From: Halomonas beimenensis
GTDB lineage: Bacteria > Pseudomonadota > Gammaproteobacteria > Pseudomonadales > Halomonadaceae
DNA length: 64,000 bases
Direction of reading: 5' to 3'
Assembly (NCBI RefSeq): GCF_002549795.1
Contig: NZ_CP021435.1
Location: forward strand, 3,596,001 to 3,660,000
In this document: piece after piece, positions 1 through 7,310 of the stretch
Numbering within the stretch: the stretch's first letter is position 1
How the letters are laid out: every line of letters begins with the position of its first letter
Notes under the pieces: model-generated
Databases searched by the model: none
What the model saw: the letters and a program-made list of their open reading frames with translations, nothing else
What the model was told of the DNA's origin: nothing
Program-made: the position numbers and the translations under genes

Positions 1-641
1 CCGCGCTGGGTGGAATAGCCCAGCGCCAGCAGGTACCCCTCGTCGCCCCGGGCCAGCATCTGCAGGCGAGTGGCGCGATCCACCGGGAAGTCGGGCGGAT
101 CCCTTGTGATGTCGTAAGGCGCGGCACCGTCGTCCACCTCGCGCTCGATCAGTCCCTCGGCGTCGAGCTGCTCGAGGATCGGCGGACAGGCTTCGAGGGC
201 CGCCTCGGCCCGAGCCGGTTCGGGGACCTCGCCCTCGGCCAGCTGCAGGAAGTCCAGCAGGCGATGCGTGTAGTCGTAGGTCGGCCCCAGCACCTGGCCG
301 CCGGGAACGTCCTTGTAGGTGGCGCTGATGCGACGCTCGATCCTCATGGCTCCGGTGTCCAGCGCCACGGTCTCGGCGAGGCGCGGCAGGGTGGTGCGAT
401 AGGCGCGCAGCAGGAACACCGCCTCCACCAGGTCACCGCTGGCCTGCTTGAGGGCAAGGGCAGCGAGCTCTGGGTCGTAGAGCGAGGCCTCGGCCATCAC
501 CCGGTCCACGGCCAGGTTCAGCTGGCCGGCGAGCTGGTCCACCGAGAGCTCGGCCCGGTCGCGATCGCCGCGACGGCGATCCGCCAGCCAGCGGTGGGCG
601 TTGGCGATGGCCTGCTCGCCGCCTTTCACTGCGACGTACAT
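1..641 (-). CDS. phnI: PhnI, C-P lyase core subunit (3' end outside the window)
   Basis: Subunit of the carbon-phosphorus lyase core complex. PhnI, helped by PhnG, PhnH and PhnL, displaces adenine from ATP with the phosphonate to give ribose-1-phosphonate-5-triphosphate. The visible N-terminal ~213 residues (family length about 350-370) begin MYVAVKGGEQAI and contain the family-typical segment LGPTYDYTHRLLDFLQLAEG. The reading frame is open to the left edge, so the gene is cut by the window, not broken. The ATG at 641 is preceded by AGGAGG at good spacing and lies 16 nt inside phnH, which implies translational coupling. The remaining C-P lyase genes (phnJ and beyond) are expected to the left. 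Confidence 0.93.
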   Translation of the reverse strand, partial: MYVAVKGGEQAIANAHRWLADRRRGDRDRAELSVDQLAGQLNLAVDRVMAEASLYDPELAALALKQASGDLVEAVFLLRAYRTTLPRLAETVALDTGAMRIERRISATYKDVPGGQVLGPTYDYTHRLLDFLQLAEGEVPEPARAEAALEACPPILEQLDAEGLIEREVDDGAAPYDITRDPPDFPVDRATRLQMLARGDEGYLLALGYSTQR

Positions 642-1258
642 GGGCACTCCTCCTGTCGAATGTCGGCAACATTGGCCTCGATGCGGGTGCTGCGGGGCAT
701 CGCCGCCAGGCGCTCGCCGCAGGTCAGGATGGCGTCCAGCCCCCGCGGGAAACGGGCCCGGTTGGCGGCCAGCCGGGTCATCAGCGGCCCCGCCTCGCCA
801 AGGTCCAGGCCGCGGGTATCGGGAATGCCGTGCCCGGCCAGCCGCCAGGCATCGCCCTCGGCCAGGGCCTCGAGGACCACCAGCAGGGTGGTGCTGCGGT
901 CCGGGTAGGCGTCGCTGCCCTCGGCGAAGAGCGGAGCCGGCTCGGCCAGGGTGCCCGGGGTGACCAGGGCGAAGTCGGCGTCCTCTGGGGCCGCGGTCAG
1001 CCGGCAACCGGTGTGGAAGCTCAGCGCCCCGGTGAGGCCGCCGGCCTCGAGGCCCGGGGCGATCCACAGGCGGGTGTCGAGATCGCACAGCGACAGCAGG
1101 GTCGCCCACAGGGCCGGGCCGATGGCCGCGTCCTCGGGCACCGCCGGCGCCGCGGCGACGTGCAGGGTCCCCGGCTCGGCCATGGCGGCGAGTACTCGGC
1201 GGAAGTGGCGTTGCCCGTCGTGGACGGGGTCGGAAAAGGCAGGCCAGCGCATCATCAT
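626..1258 (-). CDS. phnH: PhnH, C-P lyase core subunit
   Basis: 210-residue PhnH, a PLP-transferase-fold scaffold protein without cofactor that joins the PhnG2H2I2J2 core complex in the cytoplasm. The N-terminus (FSDPVHDGQRHFRRVLAAMAEPG) carries the conserved F-x-D-P-V-x-x-x-Q-x-x-F-R-x-x-L-x-A-M-x-x-P-G pattern of the family, and the length is normal (E. coli about 194). The start codon overlaps the phnG stop by ATGA, and the 3' end overlaps the start of phnI by 16 nt. Two further in-frame ATGs follow the first one, so the exact start may shift by one or two codons. Confidence 0.93.
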   Translation of the reverse strand: MMMRWPAFSDPVHDGQRHFRRVLAAMAEPGTLHVAAAPAVPEDAAIGPALWATLLSLCDLDTRLWIAPGLEAGGLTGALSFHTGCRLTAAPEDADFALVTPGTLAEPAPLFAEGSDAYPDRSTTLLVVLEALAEGDAWRLAGHGIPDTRGLDLGEAGPLMTRLAANRARFPRGLDAILTCGERLAAMPRSTRIEANVADIRQEECPCTSQ

Positions 1259-1689
1259 TCGCCTCGTACCAGGGTGAAGAAGTCCACCCGGGTCGCCGCC
1301 GCGGTGCGCGAGGTCTGCTCGCGGGCCGCGTCCAGCTCCCGGGCCAGGGGGGCCATCAGCTCGGCGTCGATGCGCTCGGCCCAGTCGGGCCGCCGGGCGC
1401 AGGCGTCGATGAGGGCGATCAGCTCGGCGTGCCGATGGTCGCGGCCAGCCACCCAGCCGTGGCCCAGGGTGCCGTCGTCGTGCAGCGCCACGCTGGCACG
1501 GCTCAGGGTCATCTCGCCGAGGTTGAAGGCATTGCCGGTGCCGCCCATGCGGCCGCGCACCATGGCCATGCCGGTGTCGGGACCGCGGACGCAGCGGTAC
1601 TCGACTCCGAGGGCCAGCTCGTCCCAGCCCGTCTCCAGGCGGTCTCGGGGGGTCAGCGCCAACAGGCGCTGGCGTTGGGTCGGGTTCAT
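1255..1689 (-). CDS. phnG: PhnG, C-P lyase core subunit
   Basis: 144-residue PhnG, a small subunit of the C-P lyase core complex needed with PhnH, PhnI and PhnL for ribose triphosphate phosphonate formation. The start MNPTQRQRLLAL is chosen because it matches the usual PhnG N-terminus (short helix, then W..L...) and because its ATG overlaps the phnF stop codon by the ATGA typical of this operon. The same frame stays open about 440 nt further upstream, but that part lies opposite and inside phnF and is a composition artefact. The central segment GRMGGTGNAFNLGEMTLSR is characteristic of the family. Confidence 0.92.
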   Translation of the reverse strand: MNPTQRQRLLALTPRDRLETGWDELALGVEYRCVRGPDTGMAMVRGRMGGTGNAFNLGEMTLSRASVALHDDGTLGHGWVAGRDHRHAELIALIDACARRPDWAERIDAELMAPLARELDAAREQTSRTAAATRVDFFTLVRGE

Positions 1690-2447
1690 GGGAACACCTC
1701 GTCGGGGTCCGTGGTGGGGTGATCGAAGTCGATGTGGTAGGCGAGCCGGTCGGCGCGGGCGCGGCTGACCGAGACCTCCACCAGGCGTCCCGCGGCGTCG
1801 ACGTTGTCGCTGGTCAGCGCCAGCAGGGGCGCGCGGTGGGGGCACTGCAGCAGCCGGCTGTCGTCGGCATCGGCCGGAAGCGCCTCCAGTCGCACCCGGC
1901 GGCGGTGCAGACGCAGGCCGTAGTGCTGGTCGAGCAGCGCCCGGGTGGAGCCGCCGCGGTAGCGCTCGCACCAGCTCGGCACACGCCGGGGATCGAACCA
2001 GTGGCGCAGTCGCAGCAGGGGGGCGCCGTCCACGTGGCGCACCGTCTCCACGCACAGCAGGGGCTCGCCATGGGCCAGGCCGAAGCGCTGGGCGATCGCC
2101 TCGGGCGGCTCGCGCAGGCCCTGCTCCAGGCAACAGGTCTCGGTGGCCAGGCCCTGCTCGGCCAGGTTGTGGGTCACCTTGCTGCCGGCGTCGACGGCGT
2201 AGTCGAGGCGGCGGTCGACGACCTGGGTGCCGCGCCCCTGGTGGCGGGTGACCATGCCGGCGGCGACCAGCTCGTCCAGGGCGCGGCGCACGGTGTGGCG
2301 GTTGACGCCGAAGCGCTTGGCCAGCCGGGCCTCGGCGGGCAACAGCTCCCCGGGGCGGTAGTCGGAGCGGACCTCCCGGGCCAGGGTCTCGGCCAGGGCG
2401 CGGTAGCGAGGGATGGCAGCGCCGTCGGCGGAGAGTTGTCTAGACAT
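1686..2447 (-). CDS. phnF: PhnF, GntR/HutC-family regulator of the phn operon
   Basis: 253-residue regulator with an N-terminal GntR winged helix (about residues 13-77, including RFGVNRHTVRRALDELVAAG) and a C-terminal UTRA ligand-binding domain (about 95-248). PhnF proteins repress phosphonate genes. The gene sits between transporter genes phnCDE and lyase genes phnGHI, as in enterobacteria, with a 39-nt gap after phnE and an ATGA overlap with phnG. Codons 1-4 are written over a TGTCTAGACA palindrome that also occurs upstream of phnC, so the protein probably binds at its own start codon as well. The ligand is not known from sequence. Confidence 0.92.
   Translation of the reverse strand: MSRQLSADGAAIPRYRALAETLAREVRSDYRPGELLPAEARLAKRFGVNRHTVRRALDELVAAGMVTRHQGRGTQVVDRRLDYAVDAGSKVTHNLAEQGLATETCCLEQGLREPPEAIAQRFGLAHGEPLLCVETVRHVDGAPLLRLRHWFDPRRVPSWCERYRGGSTRALLDQHYGLRLHRRRVRLEALPADADDSRLLQCPHRAPLLALTSDNVDAAGRLVEVSVSRARADRLAYHIDFDHPTTDPDEVFP
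2437..2446. promoter_or_regulatory. TGTCTAGACA palindrome overlapping the phnF start codon
   Basis: Perfect 10-bp palindrome covering codons 1-4 of phnF. The same sequence, extended to 12 bp, occurs upstream of phnC (5270-5281). GntR/HutC regulators usually bind short palindromes of this kind, so it is a candidate PhnF operator for autoregulation or road-blocking. That it is an operator is inference. Confidence 0.5.
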
Positions 2448-2486
2448 CTTGCCTCCAGGCGAAACGCTTCCGAGGAAGCATCCGTG

Positions 2487-3275
2487 TCAGATGAAACGCT
2501 TGCGCACTTGCTGGGAGGCCATGTCGAGCAGGGTCACCGCGACGATGATCACCAGCATGATGGTGGCCGTCTCGCCGTACTGGAAACCGCGCATGGTCTC
2601 CCAGAGCGCCACGCCGATGCCGCCACCGCCGACCATGCCGAGTACCGTGGCCGAGCGGATGTTCGACTCGAAGCGATACAGGCTCACCGAGATCCACAGC
2701 GGCAGGACCTGGGGGATCAGGCCGAAGACGATCTCCTCGATGCGCCCCGCCCCGGTGACGCGGATGCCCTCCATGGGCCCGGCCTCGCTGGCCTCGACCG
2801 CTTCGGAGAACAGCTTGGCGAGCACCCCGGTGGTATGGATGAACAGCGCCAGGGTGCCGGCGAAGGGCCCCAGGCCGACCGCGACCACGAACAGCATGGC
2901 GAAGACCAGCTCGTTGATGGCGCGGCAGGCGTCCATCAGGCGCCGCACCGGATGGTGGACCCACCAGGGGGTGAGGTTCTCGGAGGACAGCAAGCTGGCC
3001 GGGATGGCCACCAGCACGGCGAGCAGGGTGCCCCAGATGGCGATCTGGATGGTCACCAGCATCTGATCGATGTAGTGCCCCAGGCTGCCGAACTCGAGCG
3101 GGAAGAAGTCGCCGGCCAGGGCGGCCATGTTGTCGGCGTTGGCGACCAGCAGGGCTGGTTGCATCTCGGCGCCCTGCCAGGCCCAGGACAGCACGCCCAG
3201 GGTCAGGGCCCAGCCCAGCAGGCTGCCCCAGCCACGCTTGCCGGCGGCGGCGTTGAGGACGGAAGACTGATTCAT
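2487..3275 (-). CDS. phnE: PhnE, phosphonate ABC transporter permease
   Basis: 262-residue inner-membrane permease of the phosphonate importer PhnCDE. Hydrophobic segments lie near residues 18-33, 72-93, 122-145 and 147-156, with more near the C-terminus. The cytoplasmic EAA loop that docks on the ATPase PhnC is clear at about 158-192 ([20 protein letters not shown], ending IPQVLP). The gene lies between phnD (61-nt gap) and phnF. Only one permease gene is present here; some bacteria carry two phnE copies. Confidence 0.94.
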   Translation of the reverse strand: MNQSSVLNAAAGKRGWGSLLGWALTLGVLSWAWQGAEMQPALLVANADNMAALAGDFFPLEFGSLGHYIDQMLVTIQIAIWGTLLAVLVAIPASLLSSENLTPWWVHHPVRRLMDACRAINELVFAMLFVVAVGLGPFAGTLALFIHTTGVLAKLFSEAVEASEAGPMEGIRVTGAGRIEEIVFGLIPQVLPLWISVSLYRFESNIRSATVLGMVGGGGIGVALWETMRGFQYGETATIMLVIIVAVTLLDMASQQVRKRFI

Positions 3276-3336
3276 GTGGCTTGGCTCCAGAGGGGAGGGG
3301 GCGAGCCCCTCCCGTGTTCCGGTGGGGTGGGGCGGC

Positions 3337-4356
3337 TCAGCTGGCCTGGGCGGTGGTGCCGCCCTGCTCCGAGGCCTGAAGGGCCTCGAGGCGCTCGTTC
3401 AGCTCGTCGAGGCGGGCATCGAGCTCGACCAGTGCGGCCTCGCGCGCCTCGGGGGACAGGCTGTCGTCGTTCTCGATCTGGGCACGCTGCTTGAACAGCT
3501 CGAGCTGACGGATGGGCAGCAGCTGGTCGTTGGTGGAGGGGGCGAAGCCGGACCACTGCAGCGGTTCGAGGATCGCCTGCTGTGCCTCGGTCTCGCCGTA
3601 GGCGTAGAAGAAGTCGCGCAGCTCGCCCTTGAGCTCGTCGGTCAGGTTCTCGCGCCACACCAGGGGGTCGGAAGGGATCAGCGGCGACTGCCAGATCACC
3701 TTGAGCTGCTCGGCCTTCTCCGGATGGACCTCCTCCAGGCGCTCCATGCTCTCGGTGTTGAAGGTGGCGACGTCCACCTGGCCGTTGGCCACCGACAGGG
3801 CGTTGGTCTCGTGGCTGGAGTTCAGGGTGCGCTTGAAGGCGGTAGCGGCATCGACGCCGTTCTGGGCGAAGACGTAGTAGCCCGGCACCAGGAAGCCGGA
3901 GGTGGAGTTCGGATCGCCGTTACCGAAGATCAGCTCGGAGGCGTTGCTCAGGACGTCCTCGACGCTCTCCAGTTCGCTGTCCTGATGGGTGATCATCAGG
4001 CTCCAGTAGCCGGGGGCGCCGTTGGCGGCCACGGTCTGGGCGAAGATCTCGCCGCCGGCGCGGTCCACGGCCTCCATGGCGGACTTGTTGCCGTACCAGG
4101 CCAGGTCGATCTGGTCGAAGCGCATGGCCTGGATGACCGCCGCATAGTCGGTGGCGAAGAAGGGCTCGACCTCGCGATCCAGCGCCTCGGACAGCTCGGC
4201 CAGGAAGGGGTCCCACAGCGGGGCCTGGTTCTGGCTCGACTCGGTGGAAATGATGCCGAACTTCAGCGGCTCCTCGGCGGCCACGAAGGGGCTGGCCGCA
4301 AGGCCAACACCGGCGATCAGCGGCAGGGTCAGGCGACGGAAGGACGTGAGTGACAT
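3337..4356 (-). CDS. phnD: PhnD, periplasmic phosphonate-binding protein
   Basis: 339-residue solute-binding protein that delivers phosphonates such as 2-aminoethylphosphonate to PhnCE. A signal peptide is visible (basic SFRR, hydrophobic core, predicted cleavage VAA|EEP after residue 27). Segments shared with E. coli PhnD include [67 protein letters not shown] and [12 protein letters not shown], which cover most of the ligand pocket. The last ~50 residues form a charged amphipathic helix. It is the second gene of the operon, 35 nt after phnC. Confidence 0.95.
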   Translation of the reverse strand: MSLTSFRRLTLPLIAGVGLAASPFVAAEEPLKFGIISTESSQNQAPLWDPFLAELSEALDREVEPFFATDYAAVIQAMRFDQIDLAWYGNKSAMEAVDRAGGEIFAQTVAANGAPGYWSLMITHQDSELESVEDVLSNASELIFGNGDPNSTSGFLVPGYYVFAQNGVDAATAFKRTLNSSHETNALSVANGQVDVATFNTESMERLEEVHPEKAEQLKVIWQSPLIPSDPLVWRENLTDELKGELRDFFYAYGETEAQQAILEPLQWSGFAPSTNDQLLPIRQLELFKQRAQIENDDSLSPEAREAALVELDARLDELNERLEALQASEQGGTTAQAS

Positions 4357-4391
4357 GATGGGTCTCCTCGGGTGATGAAGCCTTGCGGGAA

Positions 4392-5216
4392 TCAGCCCAG
4401 GGCGCCGACGGGCGCCGCGAGGTCGGTGGCTGGGCTACGGGGCTTGAGCTCGTCGAGCCCGGCGTTGTCGTAGAGCGCAGTGAGACGGGCATCGGTCAGC
4501 CCGCCGATGGGCCCGTCGAAGTAGAGGCGGCCGTCCTTGAGGGCGATGGCGCGCTTGCAGAAGCGGCGGGCGACGTCGACCTGGTGGAGGGTGATCACCA
4601 CGGTGCGACCGTCTTCCTCATGGATGCGCTGGAGGATCTGCATCACCTCCTGGGCGCTGCGCGGGTCCAGGGACGCGATGGGCTCGTCGGCCAGGATGAT
4701 CTCGGCGTCCTGCATCAGCACCCGGGCGATGGCGACCCGCTGCATCTGTCCGCCGGACAGGGTGTTGGCGCGCTGGTCCGCCAGCTGGGCCAGGCCCACC
4801 CGGGCCAGGGCGCGACGCGCCATGGCCCGCTCTGCCTCGGTGAACCGGGCCAGCAGGGCGCGACCCCGGGGCATGCGGCCCAGGCGCCCTACCAGGACGT
4901 TGGTCAGCACGCTCAACCGCCCCACCAGGTTGAACTGCTGGAAGATGTAGCCCACGCGGCAACGCTCATGCCGGCGAGCCGACACCAGGCGGCCGGCGGC
5001 CTGGACCTCGCGCCCCTGCAGCCGGACCCGGCCGCCGTGGCGGTCCGCCCGGGTCAGGCCGACCAGATGACGCAGCAGGGTGGACTTGCCGGAGCCGGAC
5101 GGCCCGATCAGGGCGACCATCTCGCCGGCATGGATCTCGAAGCCGATATCGCGCAGGACCGGGCTCCGACCGAAGGTCTTGCTCAGCCGCTCGACGATGA
5201 TGCTGGGAATCGACAT
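4392..5216 (-). CDS. phnC: PhnC, phosphonate ABC transporter ATPase
   Basis: 274-residue ABC ATPase that powers phosphonate import through PhnE. Walker [10 protein letters not shown] is at 38-46, the signature LSGGQ at 153-157, Walker B ILADEP at 174-179, and the H-loop His at 211. The QQFNLVGRL segment before the signature is typical of the PhnC subfamily. It is the first gene of the operon. The start is supported by an AGAGGAGAG ribosome-binding site. The upstream region carries a palindrome and a Pho-box-like repeat. Confidence 0.95.
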   Translation of the reverse strand: MSIPSIIVERLSKTFGRSPVLRDIGFEIHAGEMVALIGPSGSGKSTLLRHLVGLTRADRHGGRVRLQGREVQAAGRLVSARRHERCRVGYIFQQFNLVGRLSVLTNVLVGRLGRMPRGRALLARFTEAERAMARRALARVGLAQLADQRANTLSGGQMQRVAIARVLMQDAEIILADEPIASLDPRSAQEVMQILQRIHEEDGRTVVITLHQVDVARRFCKRAIALKDGRLYFDGPIGGLTDARLTALYDNAGLDELKPRSPATDLAAPVGALG

Positions 5217-5269
5217 GACGCCTCTCCTCTGGGAATGGCGTCATTGTCGCGGGGGGACATGAAGGCGAC

Positions 5270-5281
5270 TTGTCTAGACAA
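5270..5281. promoter_or_regulatory. TTGTCTAGACAA palindrome upstream of phnC (candidate PhnF operator)
   Basis: Perfect 12-bp palindrome 54 nt upstream of the phnC start codon. Its 10-bp core recurs at the phnF start. It abuts the ATGTCA/TGACAT repeat at 5281-5298 and lies where the -10 element of a PhoB-activated promoter would be expected, so a bound repressor could block transcription. Assignment to PhnF is inferred from recurrence and location. Confidence 0.6.
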
Positions 5282-5298
5282 TGTCAGTGCGGTGACAT
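5281..5298 (-). promoter_or_regulatory. Pho-box-like repeat upstream of phnC
   Basis: Read on the minus strand, ATGTCAC-CGCA-CTGACAT has the 7+4+7 layout of a PhoB box (consensus CTGTCAT repeats at 11-bp spacing), matching 5 of 7 and 6 of 7 positions. It is also a perfect inverted repeat, ATGTCA-N6-TGACAT, so a different dimeric regulator is possible. A third CTGTCA lies about 14 bp further upstream. phn operons are classically PhoB-dependent; the site itself is inferred. Confidence 0.4.
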
Positions 5299-5423
5299 TT
5301 TTCGCCTGACAGGGCGCCGTCGTCGGCGCGACCTCAAGAAAAGAAGCTGGAGGATCAGCCACTTGCCAAACGACGTCACGTGCGCGACACACCAGTGACA
5401 TGGTGTCGTCACGAAGGGAACGA

Positions 5424-5446
5424 CCGCCGCCCCGCGGGGGCGGCGG
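5424..5446 (-). terminator. GC-rich hairpin downstream of the universal stress gene
   Basis: Perfect 10-bp stem CCGCCGCCCC / GGGGCGGCGG with a GCG loop, beginning about 25 nt past the stop codon of the universal stress protein gene. No strong U-tract follows on the minus strand, so termination may be weak or Rho-assisted. Confidence 0.5.
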
Positions 5447-5471
5447 CCGCCTTACCGGAAGGGGAGCCGCC

Positions 5472-5924
5472 TCAGGCCACGGTGATCACCGTGCATTCGG
5501 CGACATGGCTGACCTTGTGGGAAACGCTGCCGAAGATCATGCCGCGCACGTCGCTCAGGCCGCGGCTGCCCATGACGATGGCATCGACCCCGAGCGTCTT
5601 GGCCTCCCTGATGATGCATTTCGCCGGCAGCCCCTGGCGGACCACTTCTTCCACCTGGAGGCCCGAGAGGTCGACCATGTCCTGGACCCGGTCCAGCGCC
5701 TGGCGGGCATCCTTCTTGAGGGCCGCGGCCAGCTTCTCCCGGTCCTCTTCGGTGAAGGGTTCCGGCGTGCCGCCGGTGAAGAGCCCCATGTTCTCGGGCG
5801 GGAACTCGGCCACCGTCATCAGGTAGACCTTGGCGGAGGAGCCCCGGGCCAGCTGGGCGGCCACGCCCAGGGCCTTGGCGGAATGCTCGGAGCCGTCGAC
5901 GGGCACGAGAAGCGATGTGTACAT
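5472..5924 (-). CDS. Universal stress protein, ATP-binding UspA type
   Basis: 150-residue single-domain cytoplasmic UspA-family protein. The N-terminal strand LLVPVDGSEHS and the nucleotide-binding signature G-x2-G-x9-G-S (G119, G122, G132-S133; GSRGLSDVRG...FGS) show the ATP-binding subtype. Such proteins are induced by starvation, anoxia or other stress; the exact role is not known from sequence. It is a single-gene unit on the minus strand, with a hairpin after it and, about 110 nt before its start codon, a box matching the FNR/Anr consensus. Confidence 0.9.
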   Translation of the reverse strand: MYTSLLVPVDGSEHSAKALGVAAQLARGSSAKVYLMTVAEFPPENMGLFTGGTPEPFTEEDREKLAAALKKDARQALDRVQDMVDLSGLQVEEVVRQGLPAKCIIREAKTLGVDAIVMGSRGLSDVRGMIFGSVSHKVSHVAECTVITVA

Positions 5925-6026
5925 GTGGATCCCCTGGCAGACTGCGAAGCGGGGAGGCGCCTGCCTCCCGGTGTCCTTTCAGACTAGTCGCTGAGTCGGC
6001 CGGCACCAGGCCTCCCGGCCCGCGGC

Positions 6027-6040
6027 TTGATCGGGGTCAA
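6027..6040 (-). promoter_or_regulatory. FNR/Anr-like box upstream of the universal stress gene
   Basis: TTGAT-CGGG-GTCAA differs from the FNR consensus TTGAT-N4-ATCAA at one position and is a known type of Anr-box variant. A candidate -10 (TAGTCT on the minus strand, 5981-5986) would place the box centre near -60, the class I FNR position. Several Pseudomonas universal stress genes are Anr-activated, which fits. Confidence 0.5.
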
Positions 6041-6046
6041 GGGGGA

Positions 6047-6280
6047 TCAGTCCTCGACGTCGGCCAGGCGCCTGGCCAGGGCCTTGCGGGCCTTGTTGCG
6101 CCGGTAGAGCCGCACCAGGGCGATCCACAGCGCCGCCGCCACCATGGCGGCCAGGGTCCAGCCCTGCCAGGGCCGTGCCGCGTCGCCCATGACGGTTTCC
6201 AGGGTGATGATGAGGATGAAGCCCAGGGCCTGGCTGGCAATGGCCAGGGCCCGCAGGGTATCGAAGGCCTGTCGTGCCAT
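6047..6280 (-). CDS. Small two-helix membrane protein, unknown function
   Basis: 77-residue protein I do not recognise as a named family. It shows two hydrophobic helices (about residues 10-31 and 42-59) and a strongly basic C-terminal tail (YRRNKARKALARR) followed by an acidic end (DVED). This suggests an inner-membrane protein with a cytoplasmic C-terminus. It is divergent from the thioredoxin-like gene at 6401 and lies upstream of the universal stress gene. The opposite strand also has an open frame here, but the membrane-protein pattern supports this strand. Confidence 0.6.
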   Translation of the reverse strand: MARQAFDTLRALAIASQALGFILIITLETVMGDAARPWQGWTLAAMVAAALWIALVRLYRRNKARKALARRLADVED

Positions 6281-6400
6281 GAATGCTCCCGCTGGATGAC
6301 AGCCCCGCCCGCCGGCAGTAGGCTGGAGTCAGACGAATCCGCCCAGTGTACCCGGTCAGGCCGCGATGCGCCGAGCCGCGCTCGAGAGACCTCCCCCGAC

Positions 6401-7201
6401 ATGGACGCCATCGCCCTGGGGCCCGTGCTGATCGCCCTGCCCCGCCTCTACGCCCTCGCCTGCGCCCTGCTGCTGCTGGCGGCCAGTGCCTTCCTGCTGG
6501 GCCTGCCCCGGGGCCGACACGCCCGGTGGTTCAACGGCCTCGTGATCGCCTGGCTGCTCGGCGCCCGCCTCGGTCATGTGGCGCTGCACCTGCCGAGCTA
6601 CCTGGACGCGCCGCTGGACGTCCTCAAGCTGTGGCAGCCGGGCTATCACGGCGCCTTCGGGCTGCTCGCGGCCCTGGCCTGGAGCGCCTGGACGCTGCGC
6701 GACCGGCTCGCCGCCCTGCTCGGCGCCCTGGGCCTGACGCTGGGCGCCGCCCTGCTGTGGCTGGCGCTGGTGGTCTGGGCACCGCTGGGCAGCGGCATGG
6801 CGCTGCGCGCGCTGCCGGACCTGGCCCTGGAGGACCTCGACGGCGAGACGGTCAACCTCGCCGAGCTCGACGGCGAGCGGATCATCCTCAACCTCTGGGC
6901 CACCTGGTGTCCGCCCTGCCGGCGGGAGATGCCGCTGCTGGCCGAGGCCGACGCCCGGGACGGCGTCACCGTGGTGGTGATCAACCAGGGCGAGGACCTG
7001 CTGTCGGTGGTGCGCTACCTCGACGCCCGGGACCTGACCTTCGACCATGCCCTGCTCGACCCGCGCCAGACGCTGATGGTGGAGAGCGGCGCCCCGGGCC
7101 TGCCCACCACCCTGCTGTTCGACGCCGAGGGGCGGGCCCTCGACCAGCACGTGGGCGAGGTCACCCGAGCCACCCTGGACGCCTGGCTGGGGAACCGCTG
7201 A
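6401..7201 (+). CDS. Lgt-like membrane domain fused to a TlpA-type thioredoxin domain
   Basis: 266-residue fusion. Residues 1-130 are membrane-spanning and resemble the N-terminal half of prolipoprotein diacylglyceryl transferase (Lgt): GARLGHVALHLPSYL, then PLDVLKLWQPGYHGAFGLLA, retaining the YHG that corresponds to the essential His of Lgt's HGG motif. The second half of Lgt, with its Arg-rich catalytic region, is absent. Residues 135-266 are a TlpA/ResA-like thioredoxin fold with active site W-C170-P-P-C173 in NLWATWCPPCRREMP, expected in the periplasm. Likely a membrane-tethered disulfide reductase; whether the Lgt-like part does more than anchor it is unknown. The ATG at 6401 was chosen because coding character begins there; the frame stays open upstream. 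Confidence 0.85.
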   Translation: MDAIALGPVLIALPRLYALACALLLLAASAFLLGLPRGRHARWFNGLVIAWLLGARLGHVALHLPSYLDAPLDVLKLWQPGYHGAFGLLAALAWSAWTLRDRLAALLGALGLTLGAALLWLALVVWAPLGSGMALRALPDLALEDLDGETVNLAELDGERIILNLWATWCPPCRREMPLLAEADARDGVTVVVINQGEDLLSVVRYLDARDLTFDHALLDPRQTLMVESGAPGLPTTLLFDAEGRALDQHVGEVTRATLDAWLGNR

Positions 7202-7310
7202 GGAGAGGCTTAAGCCGCGCCCGGCTTTGCTGTAAGATACCGCGCCCTGTCGCCGAGGGCCGGGCGTGGCCAGCGGCGCGAGAACCGATCCCAAGCATCC
7301 CCGAGGCACC

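Noticed and set aside
5371..5416. Partial palindromes around GTGACATGGTGTCGTCAC
   Set aside because: The arms are short and imperfect, with no second copy elsewhere, so no function could be supported.
5915..6400. N-terminal extension of the Lgt/TlpA fusion in the same frame
   Set aside because: It lies opposite the two-helix membrane protein, is Arg/Pro/Gly-rich, has no membrane or signal character, and the fusion has a sensible start at 6401.
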